From assembly GCA_040221375.1 (NCBI GenBank), contig JAVKEP010000110.1:1-64000 (forward strand): a DNA stretch of 64,000 bases, written 5' to 3'. Below the pieces are notes generated by a model. That model was not told the origin of the DNA, did not search any database, and was given only the letters and a program-made list of their open reading frames with translations. Below, one piece after another: positions 25,524 to 34,209 of the stretch. A program made the translations under genes and the position numbers. How positions within the stretch are numbered: position 1 is the first letter of the stretch; each line of letters starts with the position of its first letter. The DNA comes from SHAN690 sp040221375 (GTDB lineage: Bacteria; Bacteroidota; Bacteroidia; Flavobacteriales_G; Salibacteraceae).

Positions 25524-26216
25524 ATGAAATTTGGCGTTATCACTTTCCCAGGATCCAATTGTGATCAAGACATGGTTTACGTCCTCGAGACGATCATGGG
25601 TCAGCAAGTAGAAAAACTTTGGCACAAAGATCACGACCTGAAAGGCTGTGAAATGATTGTGCTTCCAGGAGGATTTTCTTATGGGGACTATTTGAGATCC
25701 GGAGCCATTGCGCGCTTTTCGCCGATCATGCAAGAGGTCATCGAATTCGCCAATAACGGCGGATACGTTTTTGGCGTTTGCAACGGGTTTCAGATACTTT
25801 GCGAGTCGGGACTTTTGCCAGGAACGCTCCAGCACAATGCGCAACGAAAATTTGTTTGCAAGAACGTTTACTTACGTTCAGAGACACAGAATTCAATGAT
25901 CACGCGTGAAATCGAGAAAGGGACCGTATTGAAGGTGCCAATCGCACATGGCGAAGGCAATTACTACGACAGCGCCGAGGCAATTCAGCGCCTCGAAGAC
26001 AATGATCAAGTACTCTTTAGGTATTGCGATGCAGACGGGAAGGTGAGCCCTGAGAGCAATCCTAATGGAACGACCAACAACATAGCAGGCATTTGTAACA
26101 CACGACGAAATGTCTTTGGAATGATGCCACACCCGGAGCGCGCCGCAGATGCGGAACTCCGAAATGAGGATGGTAGACGCCTGTTCGAGTCTATCTTGGC
26201 CGAGGTGATGGCCTGA
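25524..26216 (+). CDS. purQ: Phosphoribosylformylglycinamidine synthase, glutaminase subunit
   Basis: 230 residues, a class I glutamine amidotransferase. FGVITFPGSNCDQDM opens the domain, the oxyanion and nucleophile segment GVCNGFQIL holds the catalytic cysteine (about residue 85), and MMPHPERAAD gives the His-Glu pair. The free-standing small subunit means the organism uses the three-part enzyme (PurQ, PurS, small PurL); purS and purL are not in the window. It converts FGAR to FGAM with glutamine-derived ammonia. Confidence 0.93.
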   Translation: MKFGVITFPGSNCDQDMVYVLETIMGQQVEKLWHKDHDLKGCEMIVLPGGFSYGDYLRSGAIARFSPIMQEVIEFANNGGYVFGVCNGFQILCESGLLPGTLQHNAQRKFVCKNVYLRSETQNSMITREIEKGTVLKVPIAHGEGNYYDSAEAIQRLEDNDQVLFRYCDADGKVSPESNPNGTTNNIAGICNTRRNVFGMMPHPERAADAELRNEDGRRLFESILAEVMA

Positions 26217-26302
26217 TCTTGCGAACAAGAATTATTGTGAAATGATTAAAGCACAGAACTTTACTCGGTTCGTTTTGTTTGACATGGAAACACCACTGTA
26301 CT

Positions 26303-28258
26303 ATGTCTGACTCACCCTTCAAGGCCGGCGAGTTCCTGTCGCAGATTGATATACCTAAAGATTTACGGGATAAGTTTGGTGTGGAGCAACTTCCGCAAGT
26401 ATGCGATGAGCTCCGCGATTTTATCATCGACGTGGTGTCGCAGAAAGGAGGTCACTTCGGCGCCAGTTTGGGCGTGGTGGAATTGACTGTTGCGCTTCAC
26501 TACGCATTCAATACACCTGATGATCGATTGGTGTGGGACGTCGGCCACCAAGCCTATGGCCACAAAATATTAACCGGCCGCAGGTCGGTCTTTCACACGA
26601 ATAGAAAGTACAAGGGAATCAGCGGATTTCCCAAGATCAAGGAAAGTGAGTACGATACGTTTGGTGTGGGCCACTCGTCTACCTCAATTTCAGCGGCCCT
26701 CGGCATGGCTGTGGCAAATGCTTCGAAAGGAGACTTGGCGCGCCAGCACGTCGCGGTGATCGGCGATGGTGCTATGACTGCCGGACTGGCTTTTGAAGGT
26801 CTGAACCACGCCGGGGTGGAGAACAGCAATTTGCTTGTCGTGCTCAACGACAACTGCATGAGCATTGACCCTAATGTTGGCGCATTGAAGGATTATTTGA
26901 CCGACATAACCACATCGCACACCTACAACAAGGTCAAAGACGAAGTATGGCATTTGCTCGGAAAGGTCAGCAAGTTTGGCCCCTCTGCCAGGGACATTGT
27001 TCAGAAAGTAGAACACAGCATCAAGTCTACCTTGCTCAAGCACTCCAATTTATTTGAGAGCTTAAATTTTAGGTACTTCGGCCCAATCGACGGCCACGAT
27101 GTGATCCACCTCACCAAGGTGTTGGAAGACCTTCGCGATATTCCAGGCCCGAAAATTCTTCATTGCGTAACCAAGAAAGGAAAAGGATACGCACCTGCCG
27201 AGGAGGGTTCGCCGACGCAGTGGCATGCCCCGGGTATATTCAACAAAGACACAGGCGAAATCATCAAAGTTTCTCCCAACAGCCCGCAACCTCCGAAGTA
27301 CCAGGACGTATTTGGTCACACCATTGTGGAATTGGCTGAAAAGAACGATAAAATCGTCGGAGTGACTCCAGCTATGCCGTCGGGTAGTTCACTCAACATC
27401 ATGATGAAGGCGATGCCAGAGAGGGCATTCGACGTTGGAATCGCAGAGCAACACGCCGTTACCTTCAGCGCAGGACTTGCCTCGCAGGGACTTGTGCCGT
27501 TTTGTAACATCTACTCGAGCTTCATGCAGCGCGCGTATGATCAGGTCATCCACGATGTAGCCATACAGGGATTGCCCGTTGTGTTTTGTCTGGACAGGGC
27601 AGGTGTTGCCGGAGCCGATGGTCCCACCCACCACGGCGCTTATGACGTGGCGTTCATGCGGTGCATCCCCAACCTCATTGTATCGGCTCCGATGAACGAA
27701 GAAGAGCTTCGGAATTTGATGTACACGGCACAGTTGGAAGAGACCAGCGCTCCCTTCGTGATCCGCTATCCCAGGGGTCAAGGCGTTATGCCTGAGTGGA
27801 AGACGCCGATGAAGAAGATTAAAATCGGAACGGGTCGCAAGGTGATTTCCGGTAGCGACGTCGCAATCCTTACGATTGGCCATATTGGAAACGAAGCCGT
27901 AGCGGCGATCGAAGCCTTGAAGAAAAAAGGAGTTTCGGCTGCGTTGTACGACTTACGCTTTGTGAAACCGCTGGACGAAGTCATGCTTCACGAGGTGTTT
28001 GGAAAGTTTGAACGCGTCATTACCGTAGAGGATGGATGCATACAAGGAGGCATGGGAAGTGCAGTGCTTGAGTTCATGGCAGATCACGGATACAATGCAC
28101 AGGTAAAGCGTTTGGGCATACCAGATGCGATCATCGAACACGGCTCCCAGCCGGAATTATGGGCGGAATGCGGGTACGATGCGAAGGCGATCGAAGTAAG
28201 CACCGAAAAGATGTTGGCCAAGCTCGGGAACGAATCGAGGTCTGGCATGGCTGGGTAG
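26303..28258 (+). CDS. dxs: 1-deoxy-D-xylulose-5-phosphate synthase
   Basis: About 651 residues from the ATG at 26303; an in-frame TTG 24 nt upstream is less likely. Blocks are GHFGASLGVVELTVALHY, VWDVGHQAYGHKILTGR, the thiamine-diphosphate motif GDGAMTAGLAFEGLNHAG to VLNDNCMSI, FRYFGPIDGHD, and AEQHAVTFSAGLA in the transketolase-like middle domain with the catalytic glutamate. It makes DXP from pyruvate and glyceraldehyde-3-phosphate, the entry to the MEP isoprenoid route. It ends at a shared terminator facing accC. Confidence 0.97.
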   Translation: MSDSPFKAGEFLSQIDIPKDLRDKFGVEQLPQVCDELRDFIIDVVSQKGGHFGASLGVVELTVALHYAFNTPDDRLVWDVGHQAYGHKILTGRRSVFHTNRKYKGISGFPKIKESEYDTFGVGHSSTSISAALGMAVANASKGDLARQHVAVIGDGAMTAGLAFEGLNHAGVENSNLLVVLNDNCMSIDPNVGALKDYLTDITTSHTYNKVKDEVWHLLGKVSKFGPSARDIVQKVEHSIKSTLLKHSNLFESLNFRYFGPIDGHDVIHLTKVLEDLRDIPGPKILHCVTKKGKGYAPAEEGSPTQWHAPGIFNKDTGEIIKVSPNSPQPPKYQDVFGHTIVELAEKNDKIVGVTPAMPSGSSLNIMMKAMPERAFDVGIAEQHAVTFSAGLASQGLVPFCNIYSSFMQRAYDQVIHDVAIQGLPVVFCLDRAGVAGADGPTHHGAYDVAFMRCIPNLIVSAPMNEEELRNLMYTAQLEETSAPFVIRYPRGQGVMPEWKTPMKKIKIGTGRKVISGSDVAILTIGHIGNEAVAAIEALKKKGVSAALYDLRFVKPLDEVMLHEVFGKFERVITVEDGCIQGGMGSAVLEFMADHGYNAQVKRLGIPDAIIEHGSQPELWAECGYDAKAIEVSTEKMLAKLGNESRSGMAG

Positions 28259-28284
28259 CCGACTCCTTACCAAAGAGTAGATAT

Positions 28285-28313
28285 AAAAAAAGCCCCTGTT
28301 GTTAGGGGCTTTT
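28285..28313. terminator. Bidirectional intrinsic terminator between dxs and accC
   Basis: A run of A, then stem AGCCCCT, loop GTTGTT, stem AGGGGCT and TTT. Being flanked by A-run and T-run, it can end transcription from both converging genes. Confidence 0.85.
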
Positions 28314-28332
28314 GACATTTTAGGAAATAGGT

Positions 28333-29685
28333 TTACGCTTCCAATTCCTTCTTATAATCCCACTCTTCTAAGAATTTTGTGGTGATTTTTCCGTCCCTGA
28401 ATTTGGGATGCTGCATCAGTTTTTGATGAAAAGGAATTGTCGTTTTTACGCCTTCGATGATGTATTCGCCTAATGCGCGCTCCATCTTCGTAATTGCCTC
28501 TTCTCGGGTTTGTGCAACCGTGATCAACTTCGAAATCATAGAGTCGTAGTAGGGAGGGATAACATAGCCCGCATACACATGCGTATCGATCCTGATTCCG
28601 TGTCCACCCGGTTCATGGTATTCGGTAATCTTCCCTGGGCTCGGACGAAAATCATTCAAAGGATCTTCCGCATTGATTCGGCATTGGATCGCATGACCCA
28701 CTGGTTCATAATTCTTACCGCTGATCGGTATGCCTGCGGCGATCTTAATTTGTTCTTTGATGAGGTCGTAGTTAATGACTTCCTCTGTAATGGTATGCTC
28801 CACTTGAATCCGCGTATTCATTTCCATGAAATAGAAATTGCGGTCTTTGTCTACCAAGAATTCTACAGTGCCTACGCCTTCGTACTTCACGGCCTTGGTA
28901 GCCTTGATGGCAGCGTCACCCATTTTTTTACGAAGTTCTTTGGTCATGAAGGGTGAAGGCGTTTCCTCGACGAGTTTTTGGTGTCTTCGCTGTACCGAAC
29001 AATCCCTTTCAGAAAGGTGACAAGCTTTTCCAAACTGGTCACCCGCGATTTGGATTTCAATATGGCGCGGCTCAACGATGAATTTCTCCATGTACATTCC
29101 GTCGTTTCCAAAAGAAGCTTTGGCCTCTTTCCTAGCAGATTCCCAAGCGGCCTTGAGTTCCTTTTCGGCCGAACACATACGCATTCCTTTTCCACCACCA
29201 CCAGCAGTAGCCTTAATGATCACAGGATAGCCCACCTTCTTGGCCGTTGCAATGGCATCGTCCAAGTCTTTTAAGAGTCCTTCAGAACCAGGGATGGTTG
29301 GAACCCCGGCATCTTTCATCGTTTTTTTCGCACTCGACTTATCACCCATCCCGTCGATTTGCTCGGGGAGGGCGCCGATGAACTTGATTCCATTCTCTTG
29401 ACAGATTTTGGAAAACTTTGAGTTCTCAGAAAGAAACCCGTATCCTGGATGAATCGCATCCGCATTCGTGATTTCGGCCGCGGCGATGATGTTTGGAATC
29501 TTGAGGTAAGACTCGCTGCTCGCATTGGGGCCTATACAAACCGCTTCATCAGCGAAACGCACGTGCAGGCTATCGGCATCGGCTTTGGAGTAAACCGCTA
29601 CGGTTTTTATGCCCATCTCACGGCACGTCCGAATCACGCGCAATGCGATTTCACCGCGATTAGCGATCAATATCTTCTTAAACAT
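28333..29685 (-). CDS. accC: Acetyl-CoA carboxylase biotin carboxylase subunit
   Basis: 450 residues. FKKILIANRGEIALRVIRTCREMG and VAVYSKADADSLHVRFADEAVCIG open the pre-ATP-grasp domain. The ATP-grasp has KATAGGGGKGMRMC (about 160-173), and EMNTRIQVEHTITE is the bicarbonate and biotin site. It carboxylates biotin on AccB in the first step of malonyl-CoA formation. It follows accB after 31 bp, the classical accBC pair, at the 3' end of the fatty-acid cluster. Carboxyltransferase genes accA and accD are not in the window. Confidence 0.97.
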   Translation of the reverse strand: MFKKILIANRGEIALRVIRTCREMGIKTVAVYSKADADSLHVRFADEAVCIGPNASSESYLKIPNIIAAAEITNADAIHPGYGFLSENSKFSKICQENGIKFIGALPEQIDGMGDKSSAKKTMKDAGVPTIPGSEGLLKDLDDAIATAKKVGYPVIIKATAGGGGKGMRMCSAEKELKAAWESARKEAKASFGNDGMYMEKFIVEPRHIEIQIAGDQFGKACHLSERDCSVQRRHQKLVEETPSPFMTKELRKKMGDAAIKATKAVKYEGVGTVEFLVDKDRNFYFMEMNTRIQVEHTITEEVINYDLIKEQIKIAAGIPISGKNYEPVGHAIQCRINAEDPLNDFRPSPGKITEYHEPGGHGIRIDTHVYAGYVIPPYYDSMISKLITVAQTREEAITKMERALGEYIIEGVKTTIPFHQKLMQHPKFRDGKITTKFLEEWDYKKELEA

Positions 29686-29716
29686 ACCTTATTTTTTTTG
29701 AGGTTCCTACTTCAGG

Positions 29717-30223
29717 TTAAGAGGGATCAACCAAGAACAATGGTTGATCATATTCTACTGGTGAAGCCTCGTCGGCTAATACCTTGACGATCTTTCCAGA
29801 AACCTCAGCTTCAATCTCGTTGAACAACTTCATCGCCTCAATGATGCAAATCACTTTTCCAGGGCTAATTTCATCGCCGACGTTCACAAACGAATCCGAC
29901 TCTGGGTTTGGAGAGCGGTAGAACGTGCCGATCATAGGAGACTTAACGGTAATGTACTTGCTATCGTCATCTTTAGACCCACCCTCATCCTTGCCTGCAG
30001 ATGGGGCGGCCGCTGGAGCAGGAGCAGCTGCAGGAGCTGCAGCTTGAGCAGGTGCAGGCTGAGGAGGAAGGTAGCCTTGCGCGGGCATGACGAGCTGCGT
30101 TGCAGGGTCTCCAGCCTTGGTTGTTTTGATATTGATCTTGAAATCCTTGGTCTCAAGTTCCACTTCGTTCACACCTGATTTAGATACGAACTTGATGAGT
30201 GATTGAATTTGACTAAGATCCAT
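29717..30223 (-). CDS. accB: Biotin carboxyl carrier protein of acetyl-CoA carboxylase
   Basis: 168 residues. The N-terminal part (LIKFVSKSGVNEVELETKDFKINI) is typical. An Ala/Pro-rich linker spans about 48-78, and the C-terminal biotinyl domain runs to the end, with the biotin-accepting lysine at about 132 in EAMKLFNEIEAE. The canonical EAMKM is EAMKL here, as in many bacteria. It carries biotin between AccC and the carboxyltransferase. A TACTTTAG at 30245-30252 (minus), 29 bp before the ATG, could be a local -7 element. Confidence 0.96.
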   Translation of the reverse strand: MDLSQIQSLIKFVSKSGVNEVELETKDFKINIKTTKAGDPATQLVMPAQGYLPPQPAPAQAAAPAAAPAPAAAPSAGKDEGGSKDDDSKYITVKSPMIGTFYRSPNPESDSFVNVGDEISPGKVICIIEAMKLFNEIEAEVSGKIVKVLADEASPVEYDQPLFLVDPS

Positions 30224-30277
30224 GTGTTTTTTTGTTTAGGGGTACTAAAGTAGTTGCTTAGATGCTAAAAGCAAGGT

Positions 30278-31276
30278 TTACGAAGCGTCATACGCCCACT
30301 TGAGGTATACGGCACCCCAAGTAAACCCGCCGCCGAAGGCAGATAAAATGATATTATCGCCCTTGTGAAGTTTGTTTTCCCATTCCGAAAGGCAGATGGG
30401 GATAGTTCCGTTGGTGGTATTGCCAAACCGATCGATGTTGATCATGACCTTCTCTTTACTCAAGCCCATCCGGTTAGCCGTTGCGTCGATGATCCGCAAA
30501 TTGGCCTGATGAGGAACAAGCCAAGCGATATCATCACTGCTCAAGGAATTTCTTTGGAGGATTTCATAGCTTACATCGGCCATTTTTGAAACGGCAAATT
30601 TGAACACCGTCTTACCTTCTTGGTACACGAAATGTTCTCTGCGGGCCACTGTGCCTTCGGTGGGAGGTCGTTCAGAACCTCCGGCTTTTTGATGAAGAAA
30701 TTCTTCACCGGCCCCATCGCTCCTCAGAATGGAATCTTGAATTCCCAACCCTTCTTCGGTAGGTTCGAGAAGAACAGCACCCGCTCCGTCTCCGAAAATG
30801 ATGCACGTGGCGCGGTCGGTATAATCGATGATGGAAGACATTTTATCTGCGCCGATCACCAAAACTTTCTTGTACGATCCCGTTTCGATGAACTTGGAGC
30901 CTGTAACGAGGCCGTATAGGAATCCGGAACAAGCGGCATTTAAGTCGTACCCAAATGCATTGTTCATCCCAACTTTCCGACTTACGATATTAGCCGACGC
31001 GGGAAACGTTTTGTCCGGGGTAACCGAACAGAAGATGACCAAGTCAATTTCTTCTGGACCGATGCCCCTTTTTTGGAGCAATTTCTCTACTGCAACCTTG
31101 GCAATTTCAGTAACGCCTTGATCTTCTCCTTTCAAGATGCGGCGCTCTTTAATTCCAGTACGGGAGGTGATCCACTCGTCCGTGGTGTCTACCAATTTTT
31201 CGAGCTCCTTATTGCTCAGTACATAATCCGGAACGTGATGCGAAACGGCCGTAATGGCGGCGTTGATCTTTGTCAT
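30278..31276 (-). CDS. fabH: Beta-ketoacyl-ACP synthase III
   Basis: 332 residues. The nucleophile is Cys116 in DLNAACSGFLYGL; His and Asn of the triad lie in WLVPHQANLRI and GNTTNGTIPI. The start AAITAVSHHVPDYVLSN and DEWITSRTGI are FabH hallmarks. It condenses acetyl-CoA (or a branched starter) with malonyl-ACP to begin fatty-acid synthesis. It is 9 bp downstream of plsX in the conserved DUF177-rpmF-plsX-fabH order. Confidence 0.97.
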   Translation of the reverse strand: MTKINAAITAVSHHVPDYVLSNKELEKLVDTTDEWITSRTGIKERRILKGEDQGVTEIAKVAVEKLLQKRGIGPEEIDLVIFCSVTPDKTFPASANIVSRKVGMNNAFGYDLNAACSGFLYGLVTGSKFIETGSYKKVLVIGADKMSSIIDYTDRATCIIFGDGAGAVLLEPTEEGLGIQDSILRSDGAGEEFLHQKAGGSERPPTEGTVARREHFVYQEGKTVFKFAVSKMADVSYEILQRNSLSSDDIAWLVPHQANLRIIDATANRMGLSKEKVMINIDRFGNTTNGTIPICLSEWENKLHKGDNIILSAFGGGFTWGAVYLKWAYDAS

Positions 31277-31284
31277 AGGTCTAC

Positions 31285-32229
31285 TTACTTAAACACTTTC
31301 CTGATGCGGTCGGCCAGTTTAGCTTCCGCGGTATCAACTGAAAGTTTAACCATATTCTTGACGGCATTTGCATTCGAAATACCATGGCCAATAATAACAT
31401 TTCCATTGACACCTAGCACAGGGGTTCCGCCATAAATTTCATAGTTGAACCGTTCAAAGTACTCGTCTTCAATCTGTCGTTTTTTCAGCAAGTAGTACAG
31501 AGCTTCCGCTTGCTTGAGGATAACATTGCCGGTAAATCCATCGCACACTATCACGTCCGCCTTGCCCGTAAATAGTTCACGGCCCTCGATGTTGCCGATG
31601 AAGTTGAACTCCTGCGCATCCTTCATCAATTGATGCGCTGCTTGGGTGAGCATGTTGCCCTTTTCCTCTTCTTCTCCGATGTTGATCAATCCAACCTTCG
31701 GGTTTTCGATGTTGTAAATCTGCTCGGCCATCATGCTGCCTAGGACTCCGAATTGATACAAAACATCTGCCTTGCAATCGGAGTTGATGCCTACGTCGAG
31801 TAAGATGCTTACGCCACCGTTGAGGATGGGCAGCGCCGTGGTAATGCACGGGCGAATTACGCCAGGAATGGTTCGGATGGTGTACATGGAACCGACCAAC
31901 ATGGCACCGGTATTTCCCGTACTTGAAAAGGCGTTAATGCTCCCTTCTTGAAGCATCTTGAAACCCAAGGCAATGGATGAGTTCGGTTTCTTGAGGAACG
32001 CTTTTGTAGGGTGATCATGCATGGTGATGTTCTCGGTCGTGTGAACGATTTCGAACAAGTCCGTAGCGTGCCCATTTTCTGATAGAACGCGCTCTATCTC
32101 GGGTTGATCACCAATCAATACAATCTCCGCCCGATCGCTTAAATCTTCCCTGGCCTTTACGGCTCCAAGAACATTTGCGTCAGGTGCAAAATCACCTCCT
32201 AATACGTCAAGGCCGACTTTCATGGCCAT
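31285..32229 (-). CDS. plsX: Phosphate acyltransferase PlsX
   Basis: 314 residues. VGLDVLGGDFAPDANVLGAV opens the protein, and the phosphate-binding region includes FSSTGNTGAMLVGSMYTI, GVSILLDVGINSDCKADVL and VCDGFTGNVILKQAE. It makes acyl-phosphate from acyl-ACP for glycerolipid synthesis. ATGs at 32229 and 32223 are both possible starts. It lies 5 bp from rpmF, and fabH follows, so cotranscription is near certain. Confidence 0.96.
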   Translation of the reverse strand: MAMKVGLDVLGGDFAPDANVLGAVKAREDLSDRAEIVLIGDQPEIERVLSENGHATDLFEIVHTTENITMHDHPTKAFLKKPNSSIALGFKMLQEGSINAFSSTGNTGAMLVGSMYTIRTIPGVIRPCITTALPILNGGVSILLDVGINSDCKADVLYQFGVLGSMMAEQIYNIENPKVGLINIGEEEEKGNMLTQAAHQLMKDAQEFNFIGNIEGRELFTGKADVIVCDGFTGNVILKQAEALYYLLKKRQIEDEYFERFNYEIYGGTPVLGVNGNVIIGHGISNANAVKNMVKLSVDTAEAKLADRIRKVFK

Positions 32230-32234
32230 ATGAC

Positions 32235-32426
32235 TTAGGCCATTGATTCTTTCTCCATGACAACTCTACCCTTGTAGTAAAGTTTGCCTTCGTACCAATG
32301 TGCTCGGTGATAAAGATGTGGCTGTCCCGTAGTAGGGCAAGTGGCGATGGTGGGCAGTTCTGCCTTGTAGTGTGTGCGTCGCTTATCCCTTCTGGTCTTG
32401 GATATCTTACGTTTATGATGTGCCAT
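32235..32426 (-). CDS. rpmF: 50S ribosomal protein L32
   Basis: 63 residues starting AHHKRKISKTRRDKRRTHYK, with the central TCPTTGQPHLYHRAHW typical of bL32. Only one cysteine remains of the two C-x2-C pairs seen in zinc-binding bL32, so this is the cysteine-poor form. Its place between DUF177 and plsX is the common bacterial order. Confidence 0.96.
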   Translation of the reverse strand: MAHHKRKISKTRRDKRRTHYKAELPTIATCPTTGQPHLYHRAHWYEGKLYYKGRVVMEKESMA

Positions 32427-32436
32427 AATGCAAGCT

Positions 32437-32964
32437 TTAGTTTTTAAGTTTTTTCAATGCCTCCCAACGGGGGTCAATTGCTTTGATTTCGTCTTCTTTT
32501 TTGTTGTCCTCTTCTAGGTCAATCTCTTCAAGGTATTGCTCCACGGCTGGATCGCAGCCACCATCCGGGTGAACGCATCGAGCGGGAAGGCCCACCATGA
32601 TAAACTCATAAATGAATTGGCGGACGTCAAACGAATGCTCGGATTCATCTATGAATACGACTTCATCGTCCGTCAAATCGGTCTGCTCAGAAAGCCTCAC
32701 CACCAAGTGATTCTCCTGATCCATTTCGATTTCAACGTCTTCACCGCACCGATCACAGGCCGTTGTTAACGACCCTTCAATGGTGAACCACAAGTCCAAC
32801 AGGCGTTCTTTCTTCTCCATCTCAAGCGCAACATTCAATTGCACCTGCTTGAAGCCTTCAGCACCATGATCTTCCAAGAACGCTTGGTCAATCAACCAGT
32901 TGAATTCATGAACACCGAGTTTCAGACCTGAATACGGCAGTTCGTATGAGTTATCTTGTTTCAA
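32437..32964 (-). CDS. DUF177 (YceD) family protein
   Basis: 175 residues with the YceD pattern: C-x2-C in TTACDRCGEDVEIEM (about 70-84), then VFIDESEHSFDVRQFIYEFIMVGLP and a second cysteine set in ARCVHPDGGCDP. The acidic C-terminus ends DPRWEALKKL, the usual closing block. DUF177 proteins are always linked to rpmF and have been tied to 23S rRNA or L32 assembly; the role in Bacteroidota is inferred. It heads the fatty-acid/rpmF operon, with a perfect -7 element 31 bp upstream. Confidence 0.92.
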   Translation of the reverse strand: MKQDNSYELPYSGLKLGVHEFNWLIDQAFLEDHGAEGFKQVQLNVALEMEKKERLLDLWFTIEGSLTTACDRCGEDVEIEMDQENHLVVRLSEQTDLTDDEVVFIDESEHSFDVRQFIYEFIMVGLPARCVHPDGGCDPAVEQYLEEIDLEEDNKKEDEIKAIDPRWEALKKLKN

Positions 32965-32987
32965 AGAGCTAGCCTAAAAAAGGGTTG

Positions 32988-32995
32988 CAAATGTA
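32988..32995 (-). promoter_or_regulatory. -7 element of the DUF177-rpmF-plsX-fabH operon
   Basis: The minus strand reads TACATTTG, an exact TAnnTTTG, 31 bp before the ATG at 32964. Confidence 0.5.
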
Positions 32996-33031
32996 ATGAA
33001 TACCTTGATATGCAATGCGATGAAGTTTTTC

Positions 33032-34081
33032 TTACCTACTTGGCGTGACCTCTAATGGATTCGCAGATAATTCTCGAAAGAGATTGCGTTCTGCTGCAAT
33101 GTCACAAGCGGTCAAGATTGCCTGTCGCATCGAACGTTCAGAAGCCTGATTTTTACCCGCGATATCATACGCTACTCCGTGGTCCGGAGAGGTTCTTACA
33201 ATCGGCAATCCCGCGGTGAAGTTGATGCCTTCATCAAAAGAAAGTGCTTTGAAGGGCGCCAAACCTTGGTCGTGGTACATGGCCAAAATTCCATCGAATT
33301 CCGAGCGCCGAGGGGATCCAAAGAATCCGTCGGCAGGGTAAGGTCCAAAGACCAACATTCCTTCTTCCTGCGCGTCTTGAATCGCAGGGACAATGATTTG
33401 GCTTTCTTGGTCGCCCATCAGGCCATCGTCTCCGTTGTGTGGATTGAGGCCGAGGACGGCGATCTTGGGTCTGTGCACGCCAAAATCTTGCTTCAGACTC
33501 TTCGCAAAGGTTCTGAGTTTTTCAACGATGGCAGCTCGATCGAGCTTTGAAGCCACGTCCTCCAACGCGATGTGTCCAGTAACCAAAGCAACGCGCAGCT
33601 TATCGTGCGCCAAGATCATGAGCGGATTTTCCTCGTTGGCATATTCAGCTAAAAATTCCGTGTGGCCCGGGAAATTGAATTCTTCAGACTGAATGGTCTT
33701 CTTGTCGATGGGCGCCGTGACCAAGACATCGATCTTTGTGGACGCGAGGTCTTCGACGGCTGATTTAAGAGAATTGAACGCACACATGCCGGACGCTTTA
33801 TCCGGATGCCCCAAATTGACTTCAAAGGCGTCGTTCTGTATCTCGATTACGTTTACTTTATTGGCATCTGCTTTCGACGCCTCTTCGATCGTGTTGAAAT
33901 GAAAGCCTTCTAATTTCGCGGCGTGCATGTACTGCTTTACGTGCCGAGAAGAAGCGTAAATGATTGGCGTACAGTGTTCGTACACCCGTGCATCCATGAG
34001 TGCCTTGATGGTTACTTCCAGACCGATACCGTTGAGGTCACCGCTTGTAATTCCTACCTTGATCTTCTTGTGCTTTCCCAT
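33032..34081 (-). CDS. pdxA: 4-hydroxythreonine-4-phosphate dehydrogenase
   Basis: 349 residues. GITSGDLNGIGLEVTIKAL opens the fold. Metal-binding histidines are in FPGHTEFLAEYA, LNPHNGDDGLMGDQE and AMYHDQGLAPFKAL, and RTSPDHGVAYDIAGKNQA closes the active site. It oxidises 4-phosphohydroxy-threonine in the DXP-dependent route to pyridoxal phosphate; the same DXP is made by Dxs encoded 5 kb away. It is transcribed toward the fatty-acid cluster but probably from its own promoter, given the 67-bp gap to DUF177. Confidence 0.96.
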   Translation of the reverse strand: MGKHKKIKVGITSGDLNGIGLEVTIKALMDARVYEHCTPIIYASSRHVKQYMHAAKLEGFHFNTIEEASKADANKVNVIEIQNDAFEVNLGHPDKASGMCAFNSLKSAVEDLASTKIDVLVTAPIDKKTIQSEEFNFPGHTEFLAEYANEENPLMILAHDKLRVALVTGHIALEDVASKLDRAAIVEKLRTFAKSLKQDFGVHRPKIAVLGLNPHNGDDGLMGDQESQIIVPAIQDAQEEGMLVFGPYPADGFFGSPRRSEFDGILAMYHDQGLAPFKALSFDEGINFTAGLPIVRTSPDHGVAYDIAGKNQASERSMRQAILTACDIAAERNLFRELSANPLEVTPSR

Positions 34082-34158
34082 TCCCTGCTTTAATTAACCG
34101 TTTGCTCATTCAGGCAACAATTCCTAACTTGAAACGTCTAATTTCAAGCGGATGTTCA

Positions 34159-34174
34159 AAGGTATGCATACCTT
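34159..34174. promoter_or_regulatory. Perfect 16-bp palindrome in a divergent intergenic region
   Basis: AAGGTATGCATACCTT reads the same on both strands. It sits between the divergent pdxA (start 34081) and T9SS protein (start 34210) genes, 36 bp before the latter. A symmetric protein-binding site is the simplest explanation; no binding protein is evident nearby. Confidence 0.45.
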
Positions 34175-34209
34175 CACATACACATCTGACGAAAGAATAA
34201 TTCACCCTC

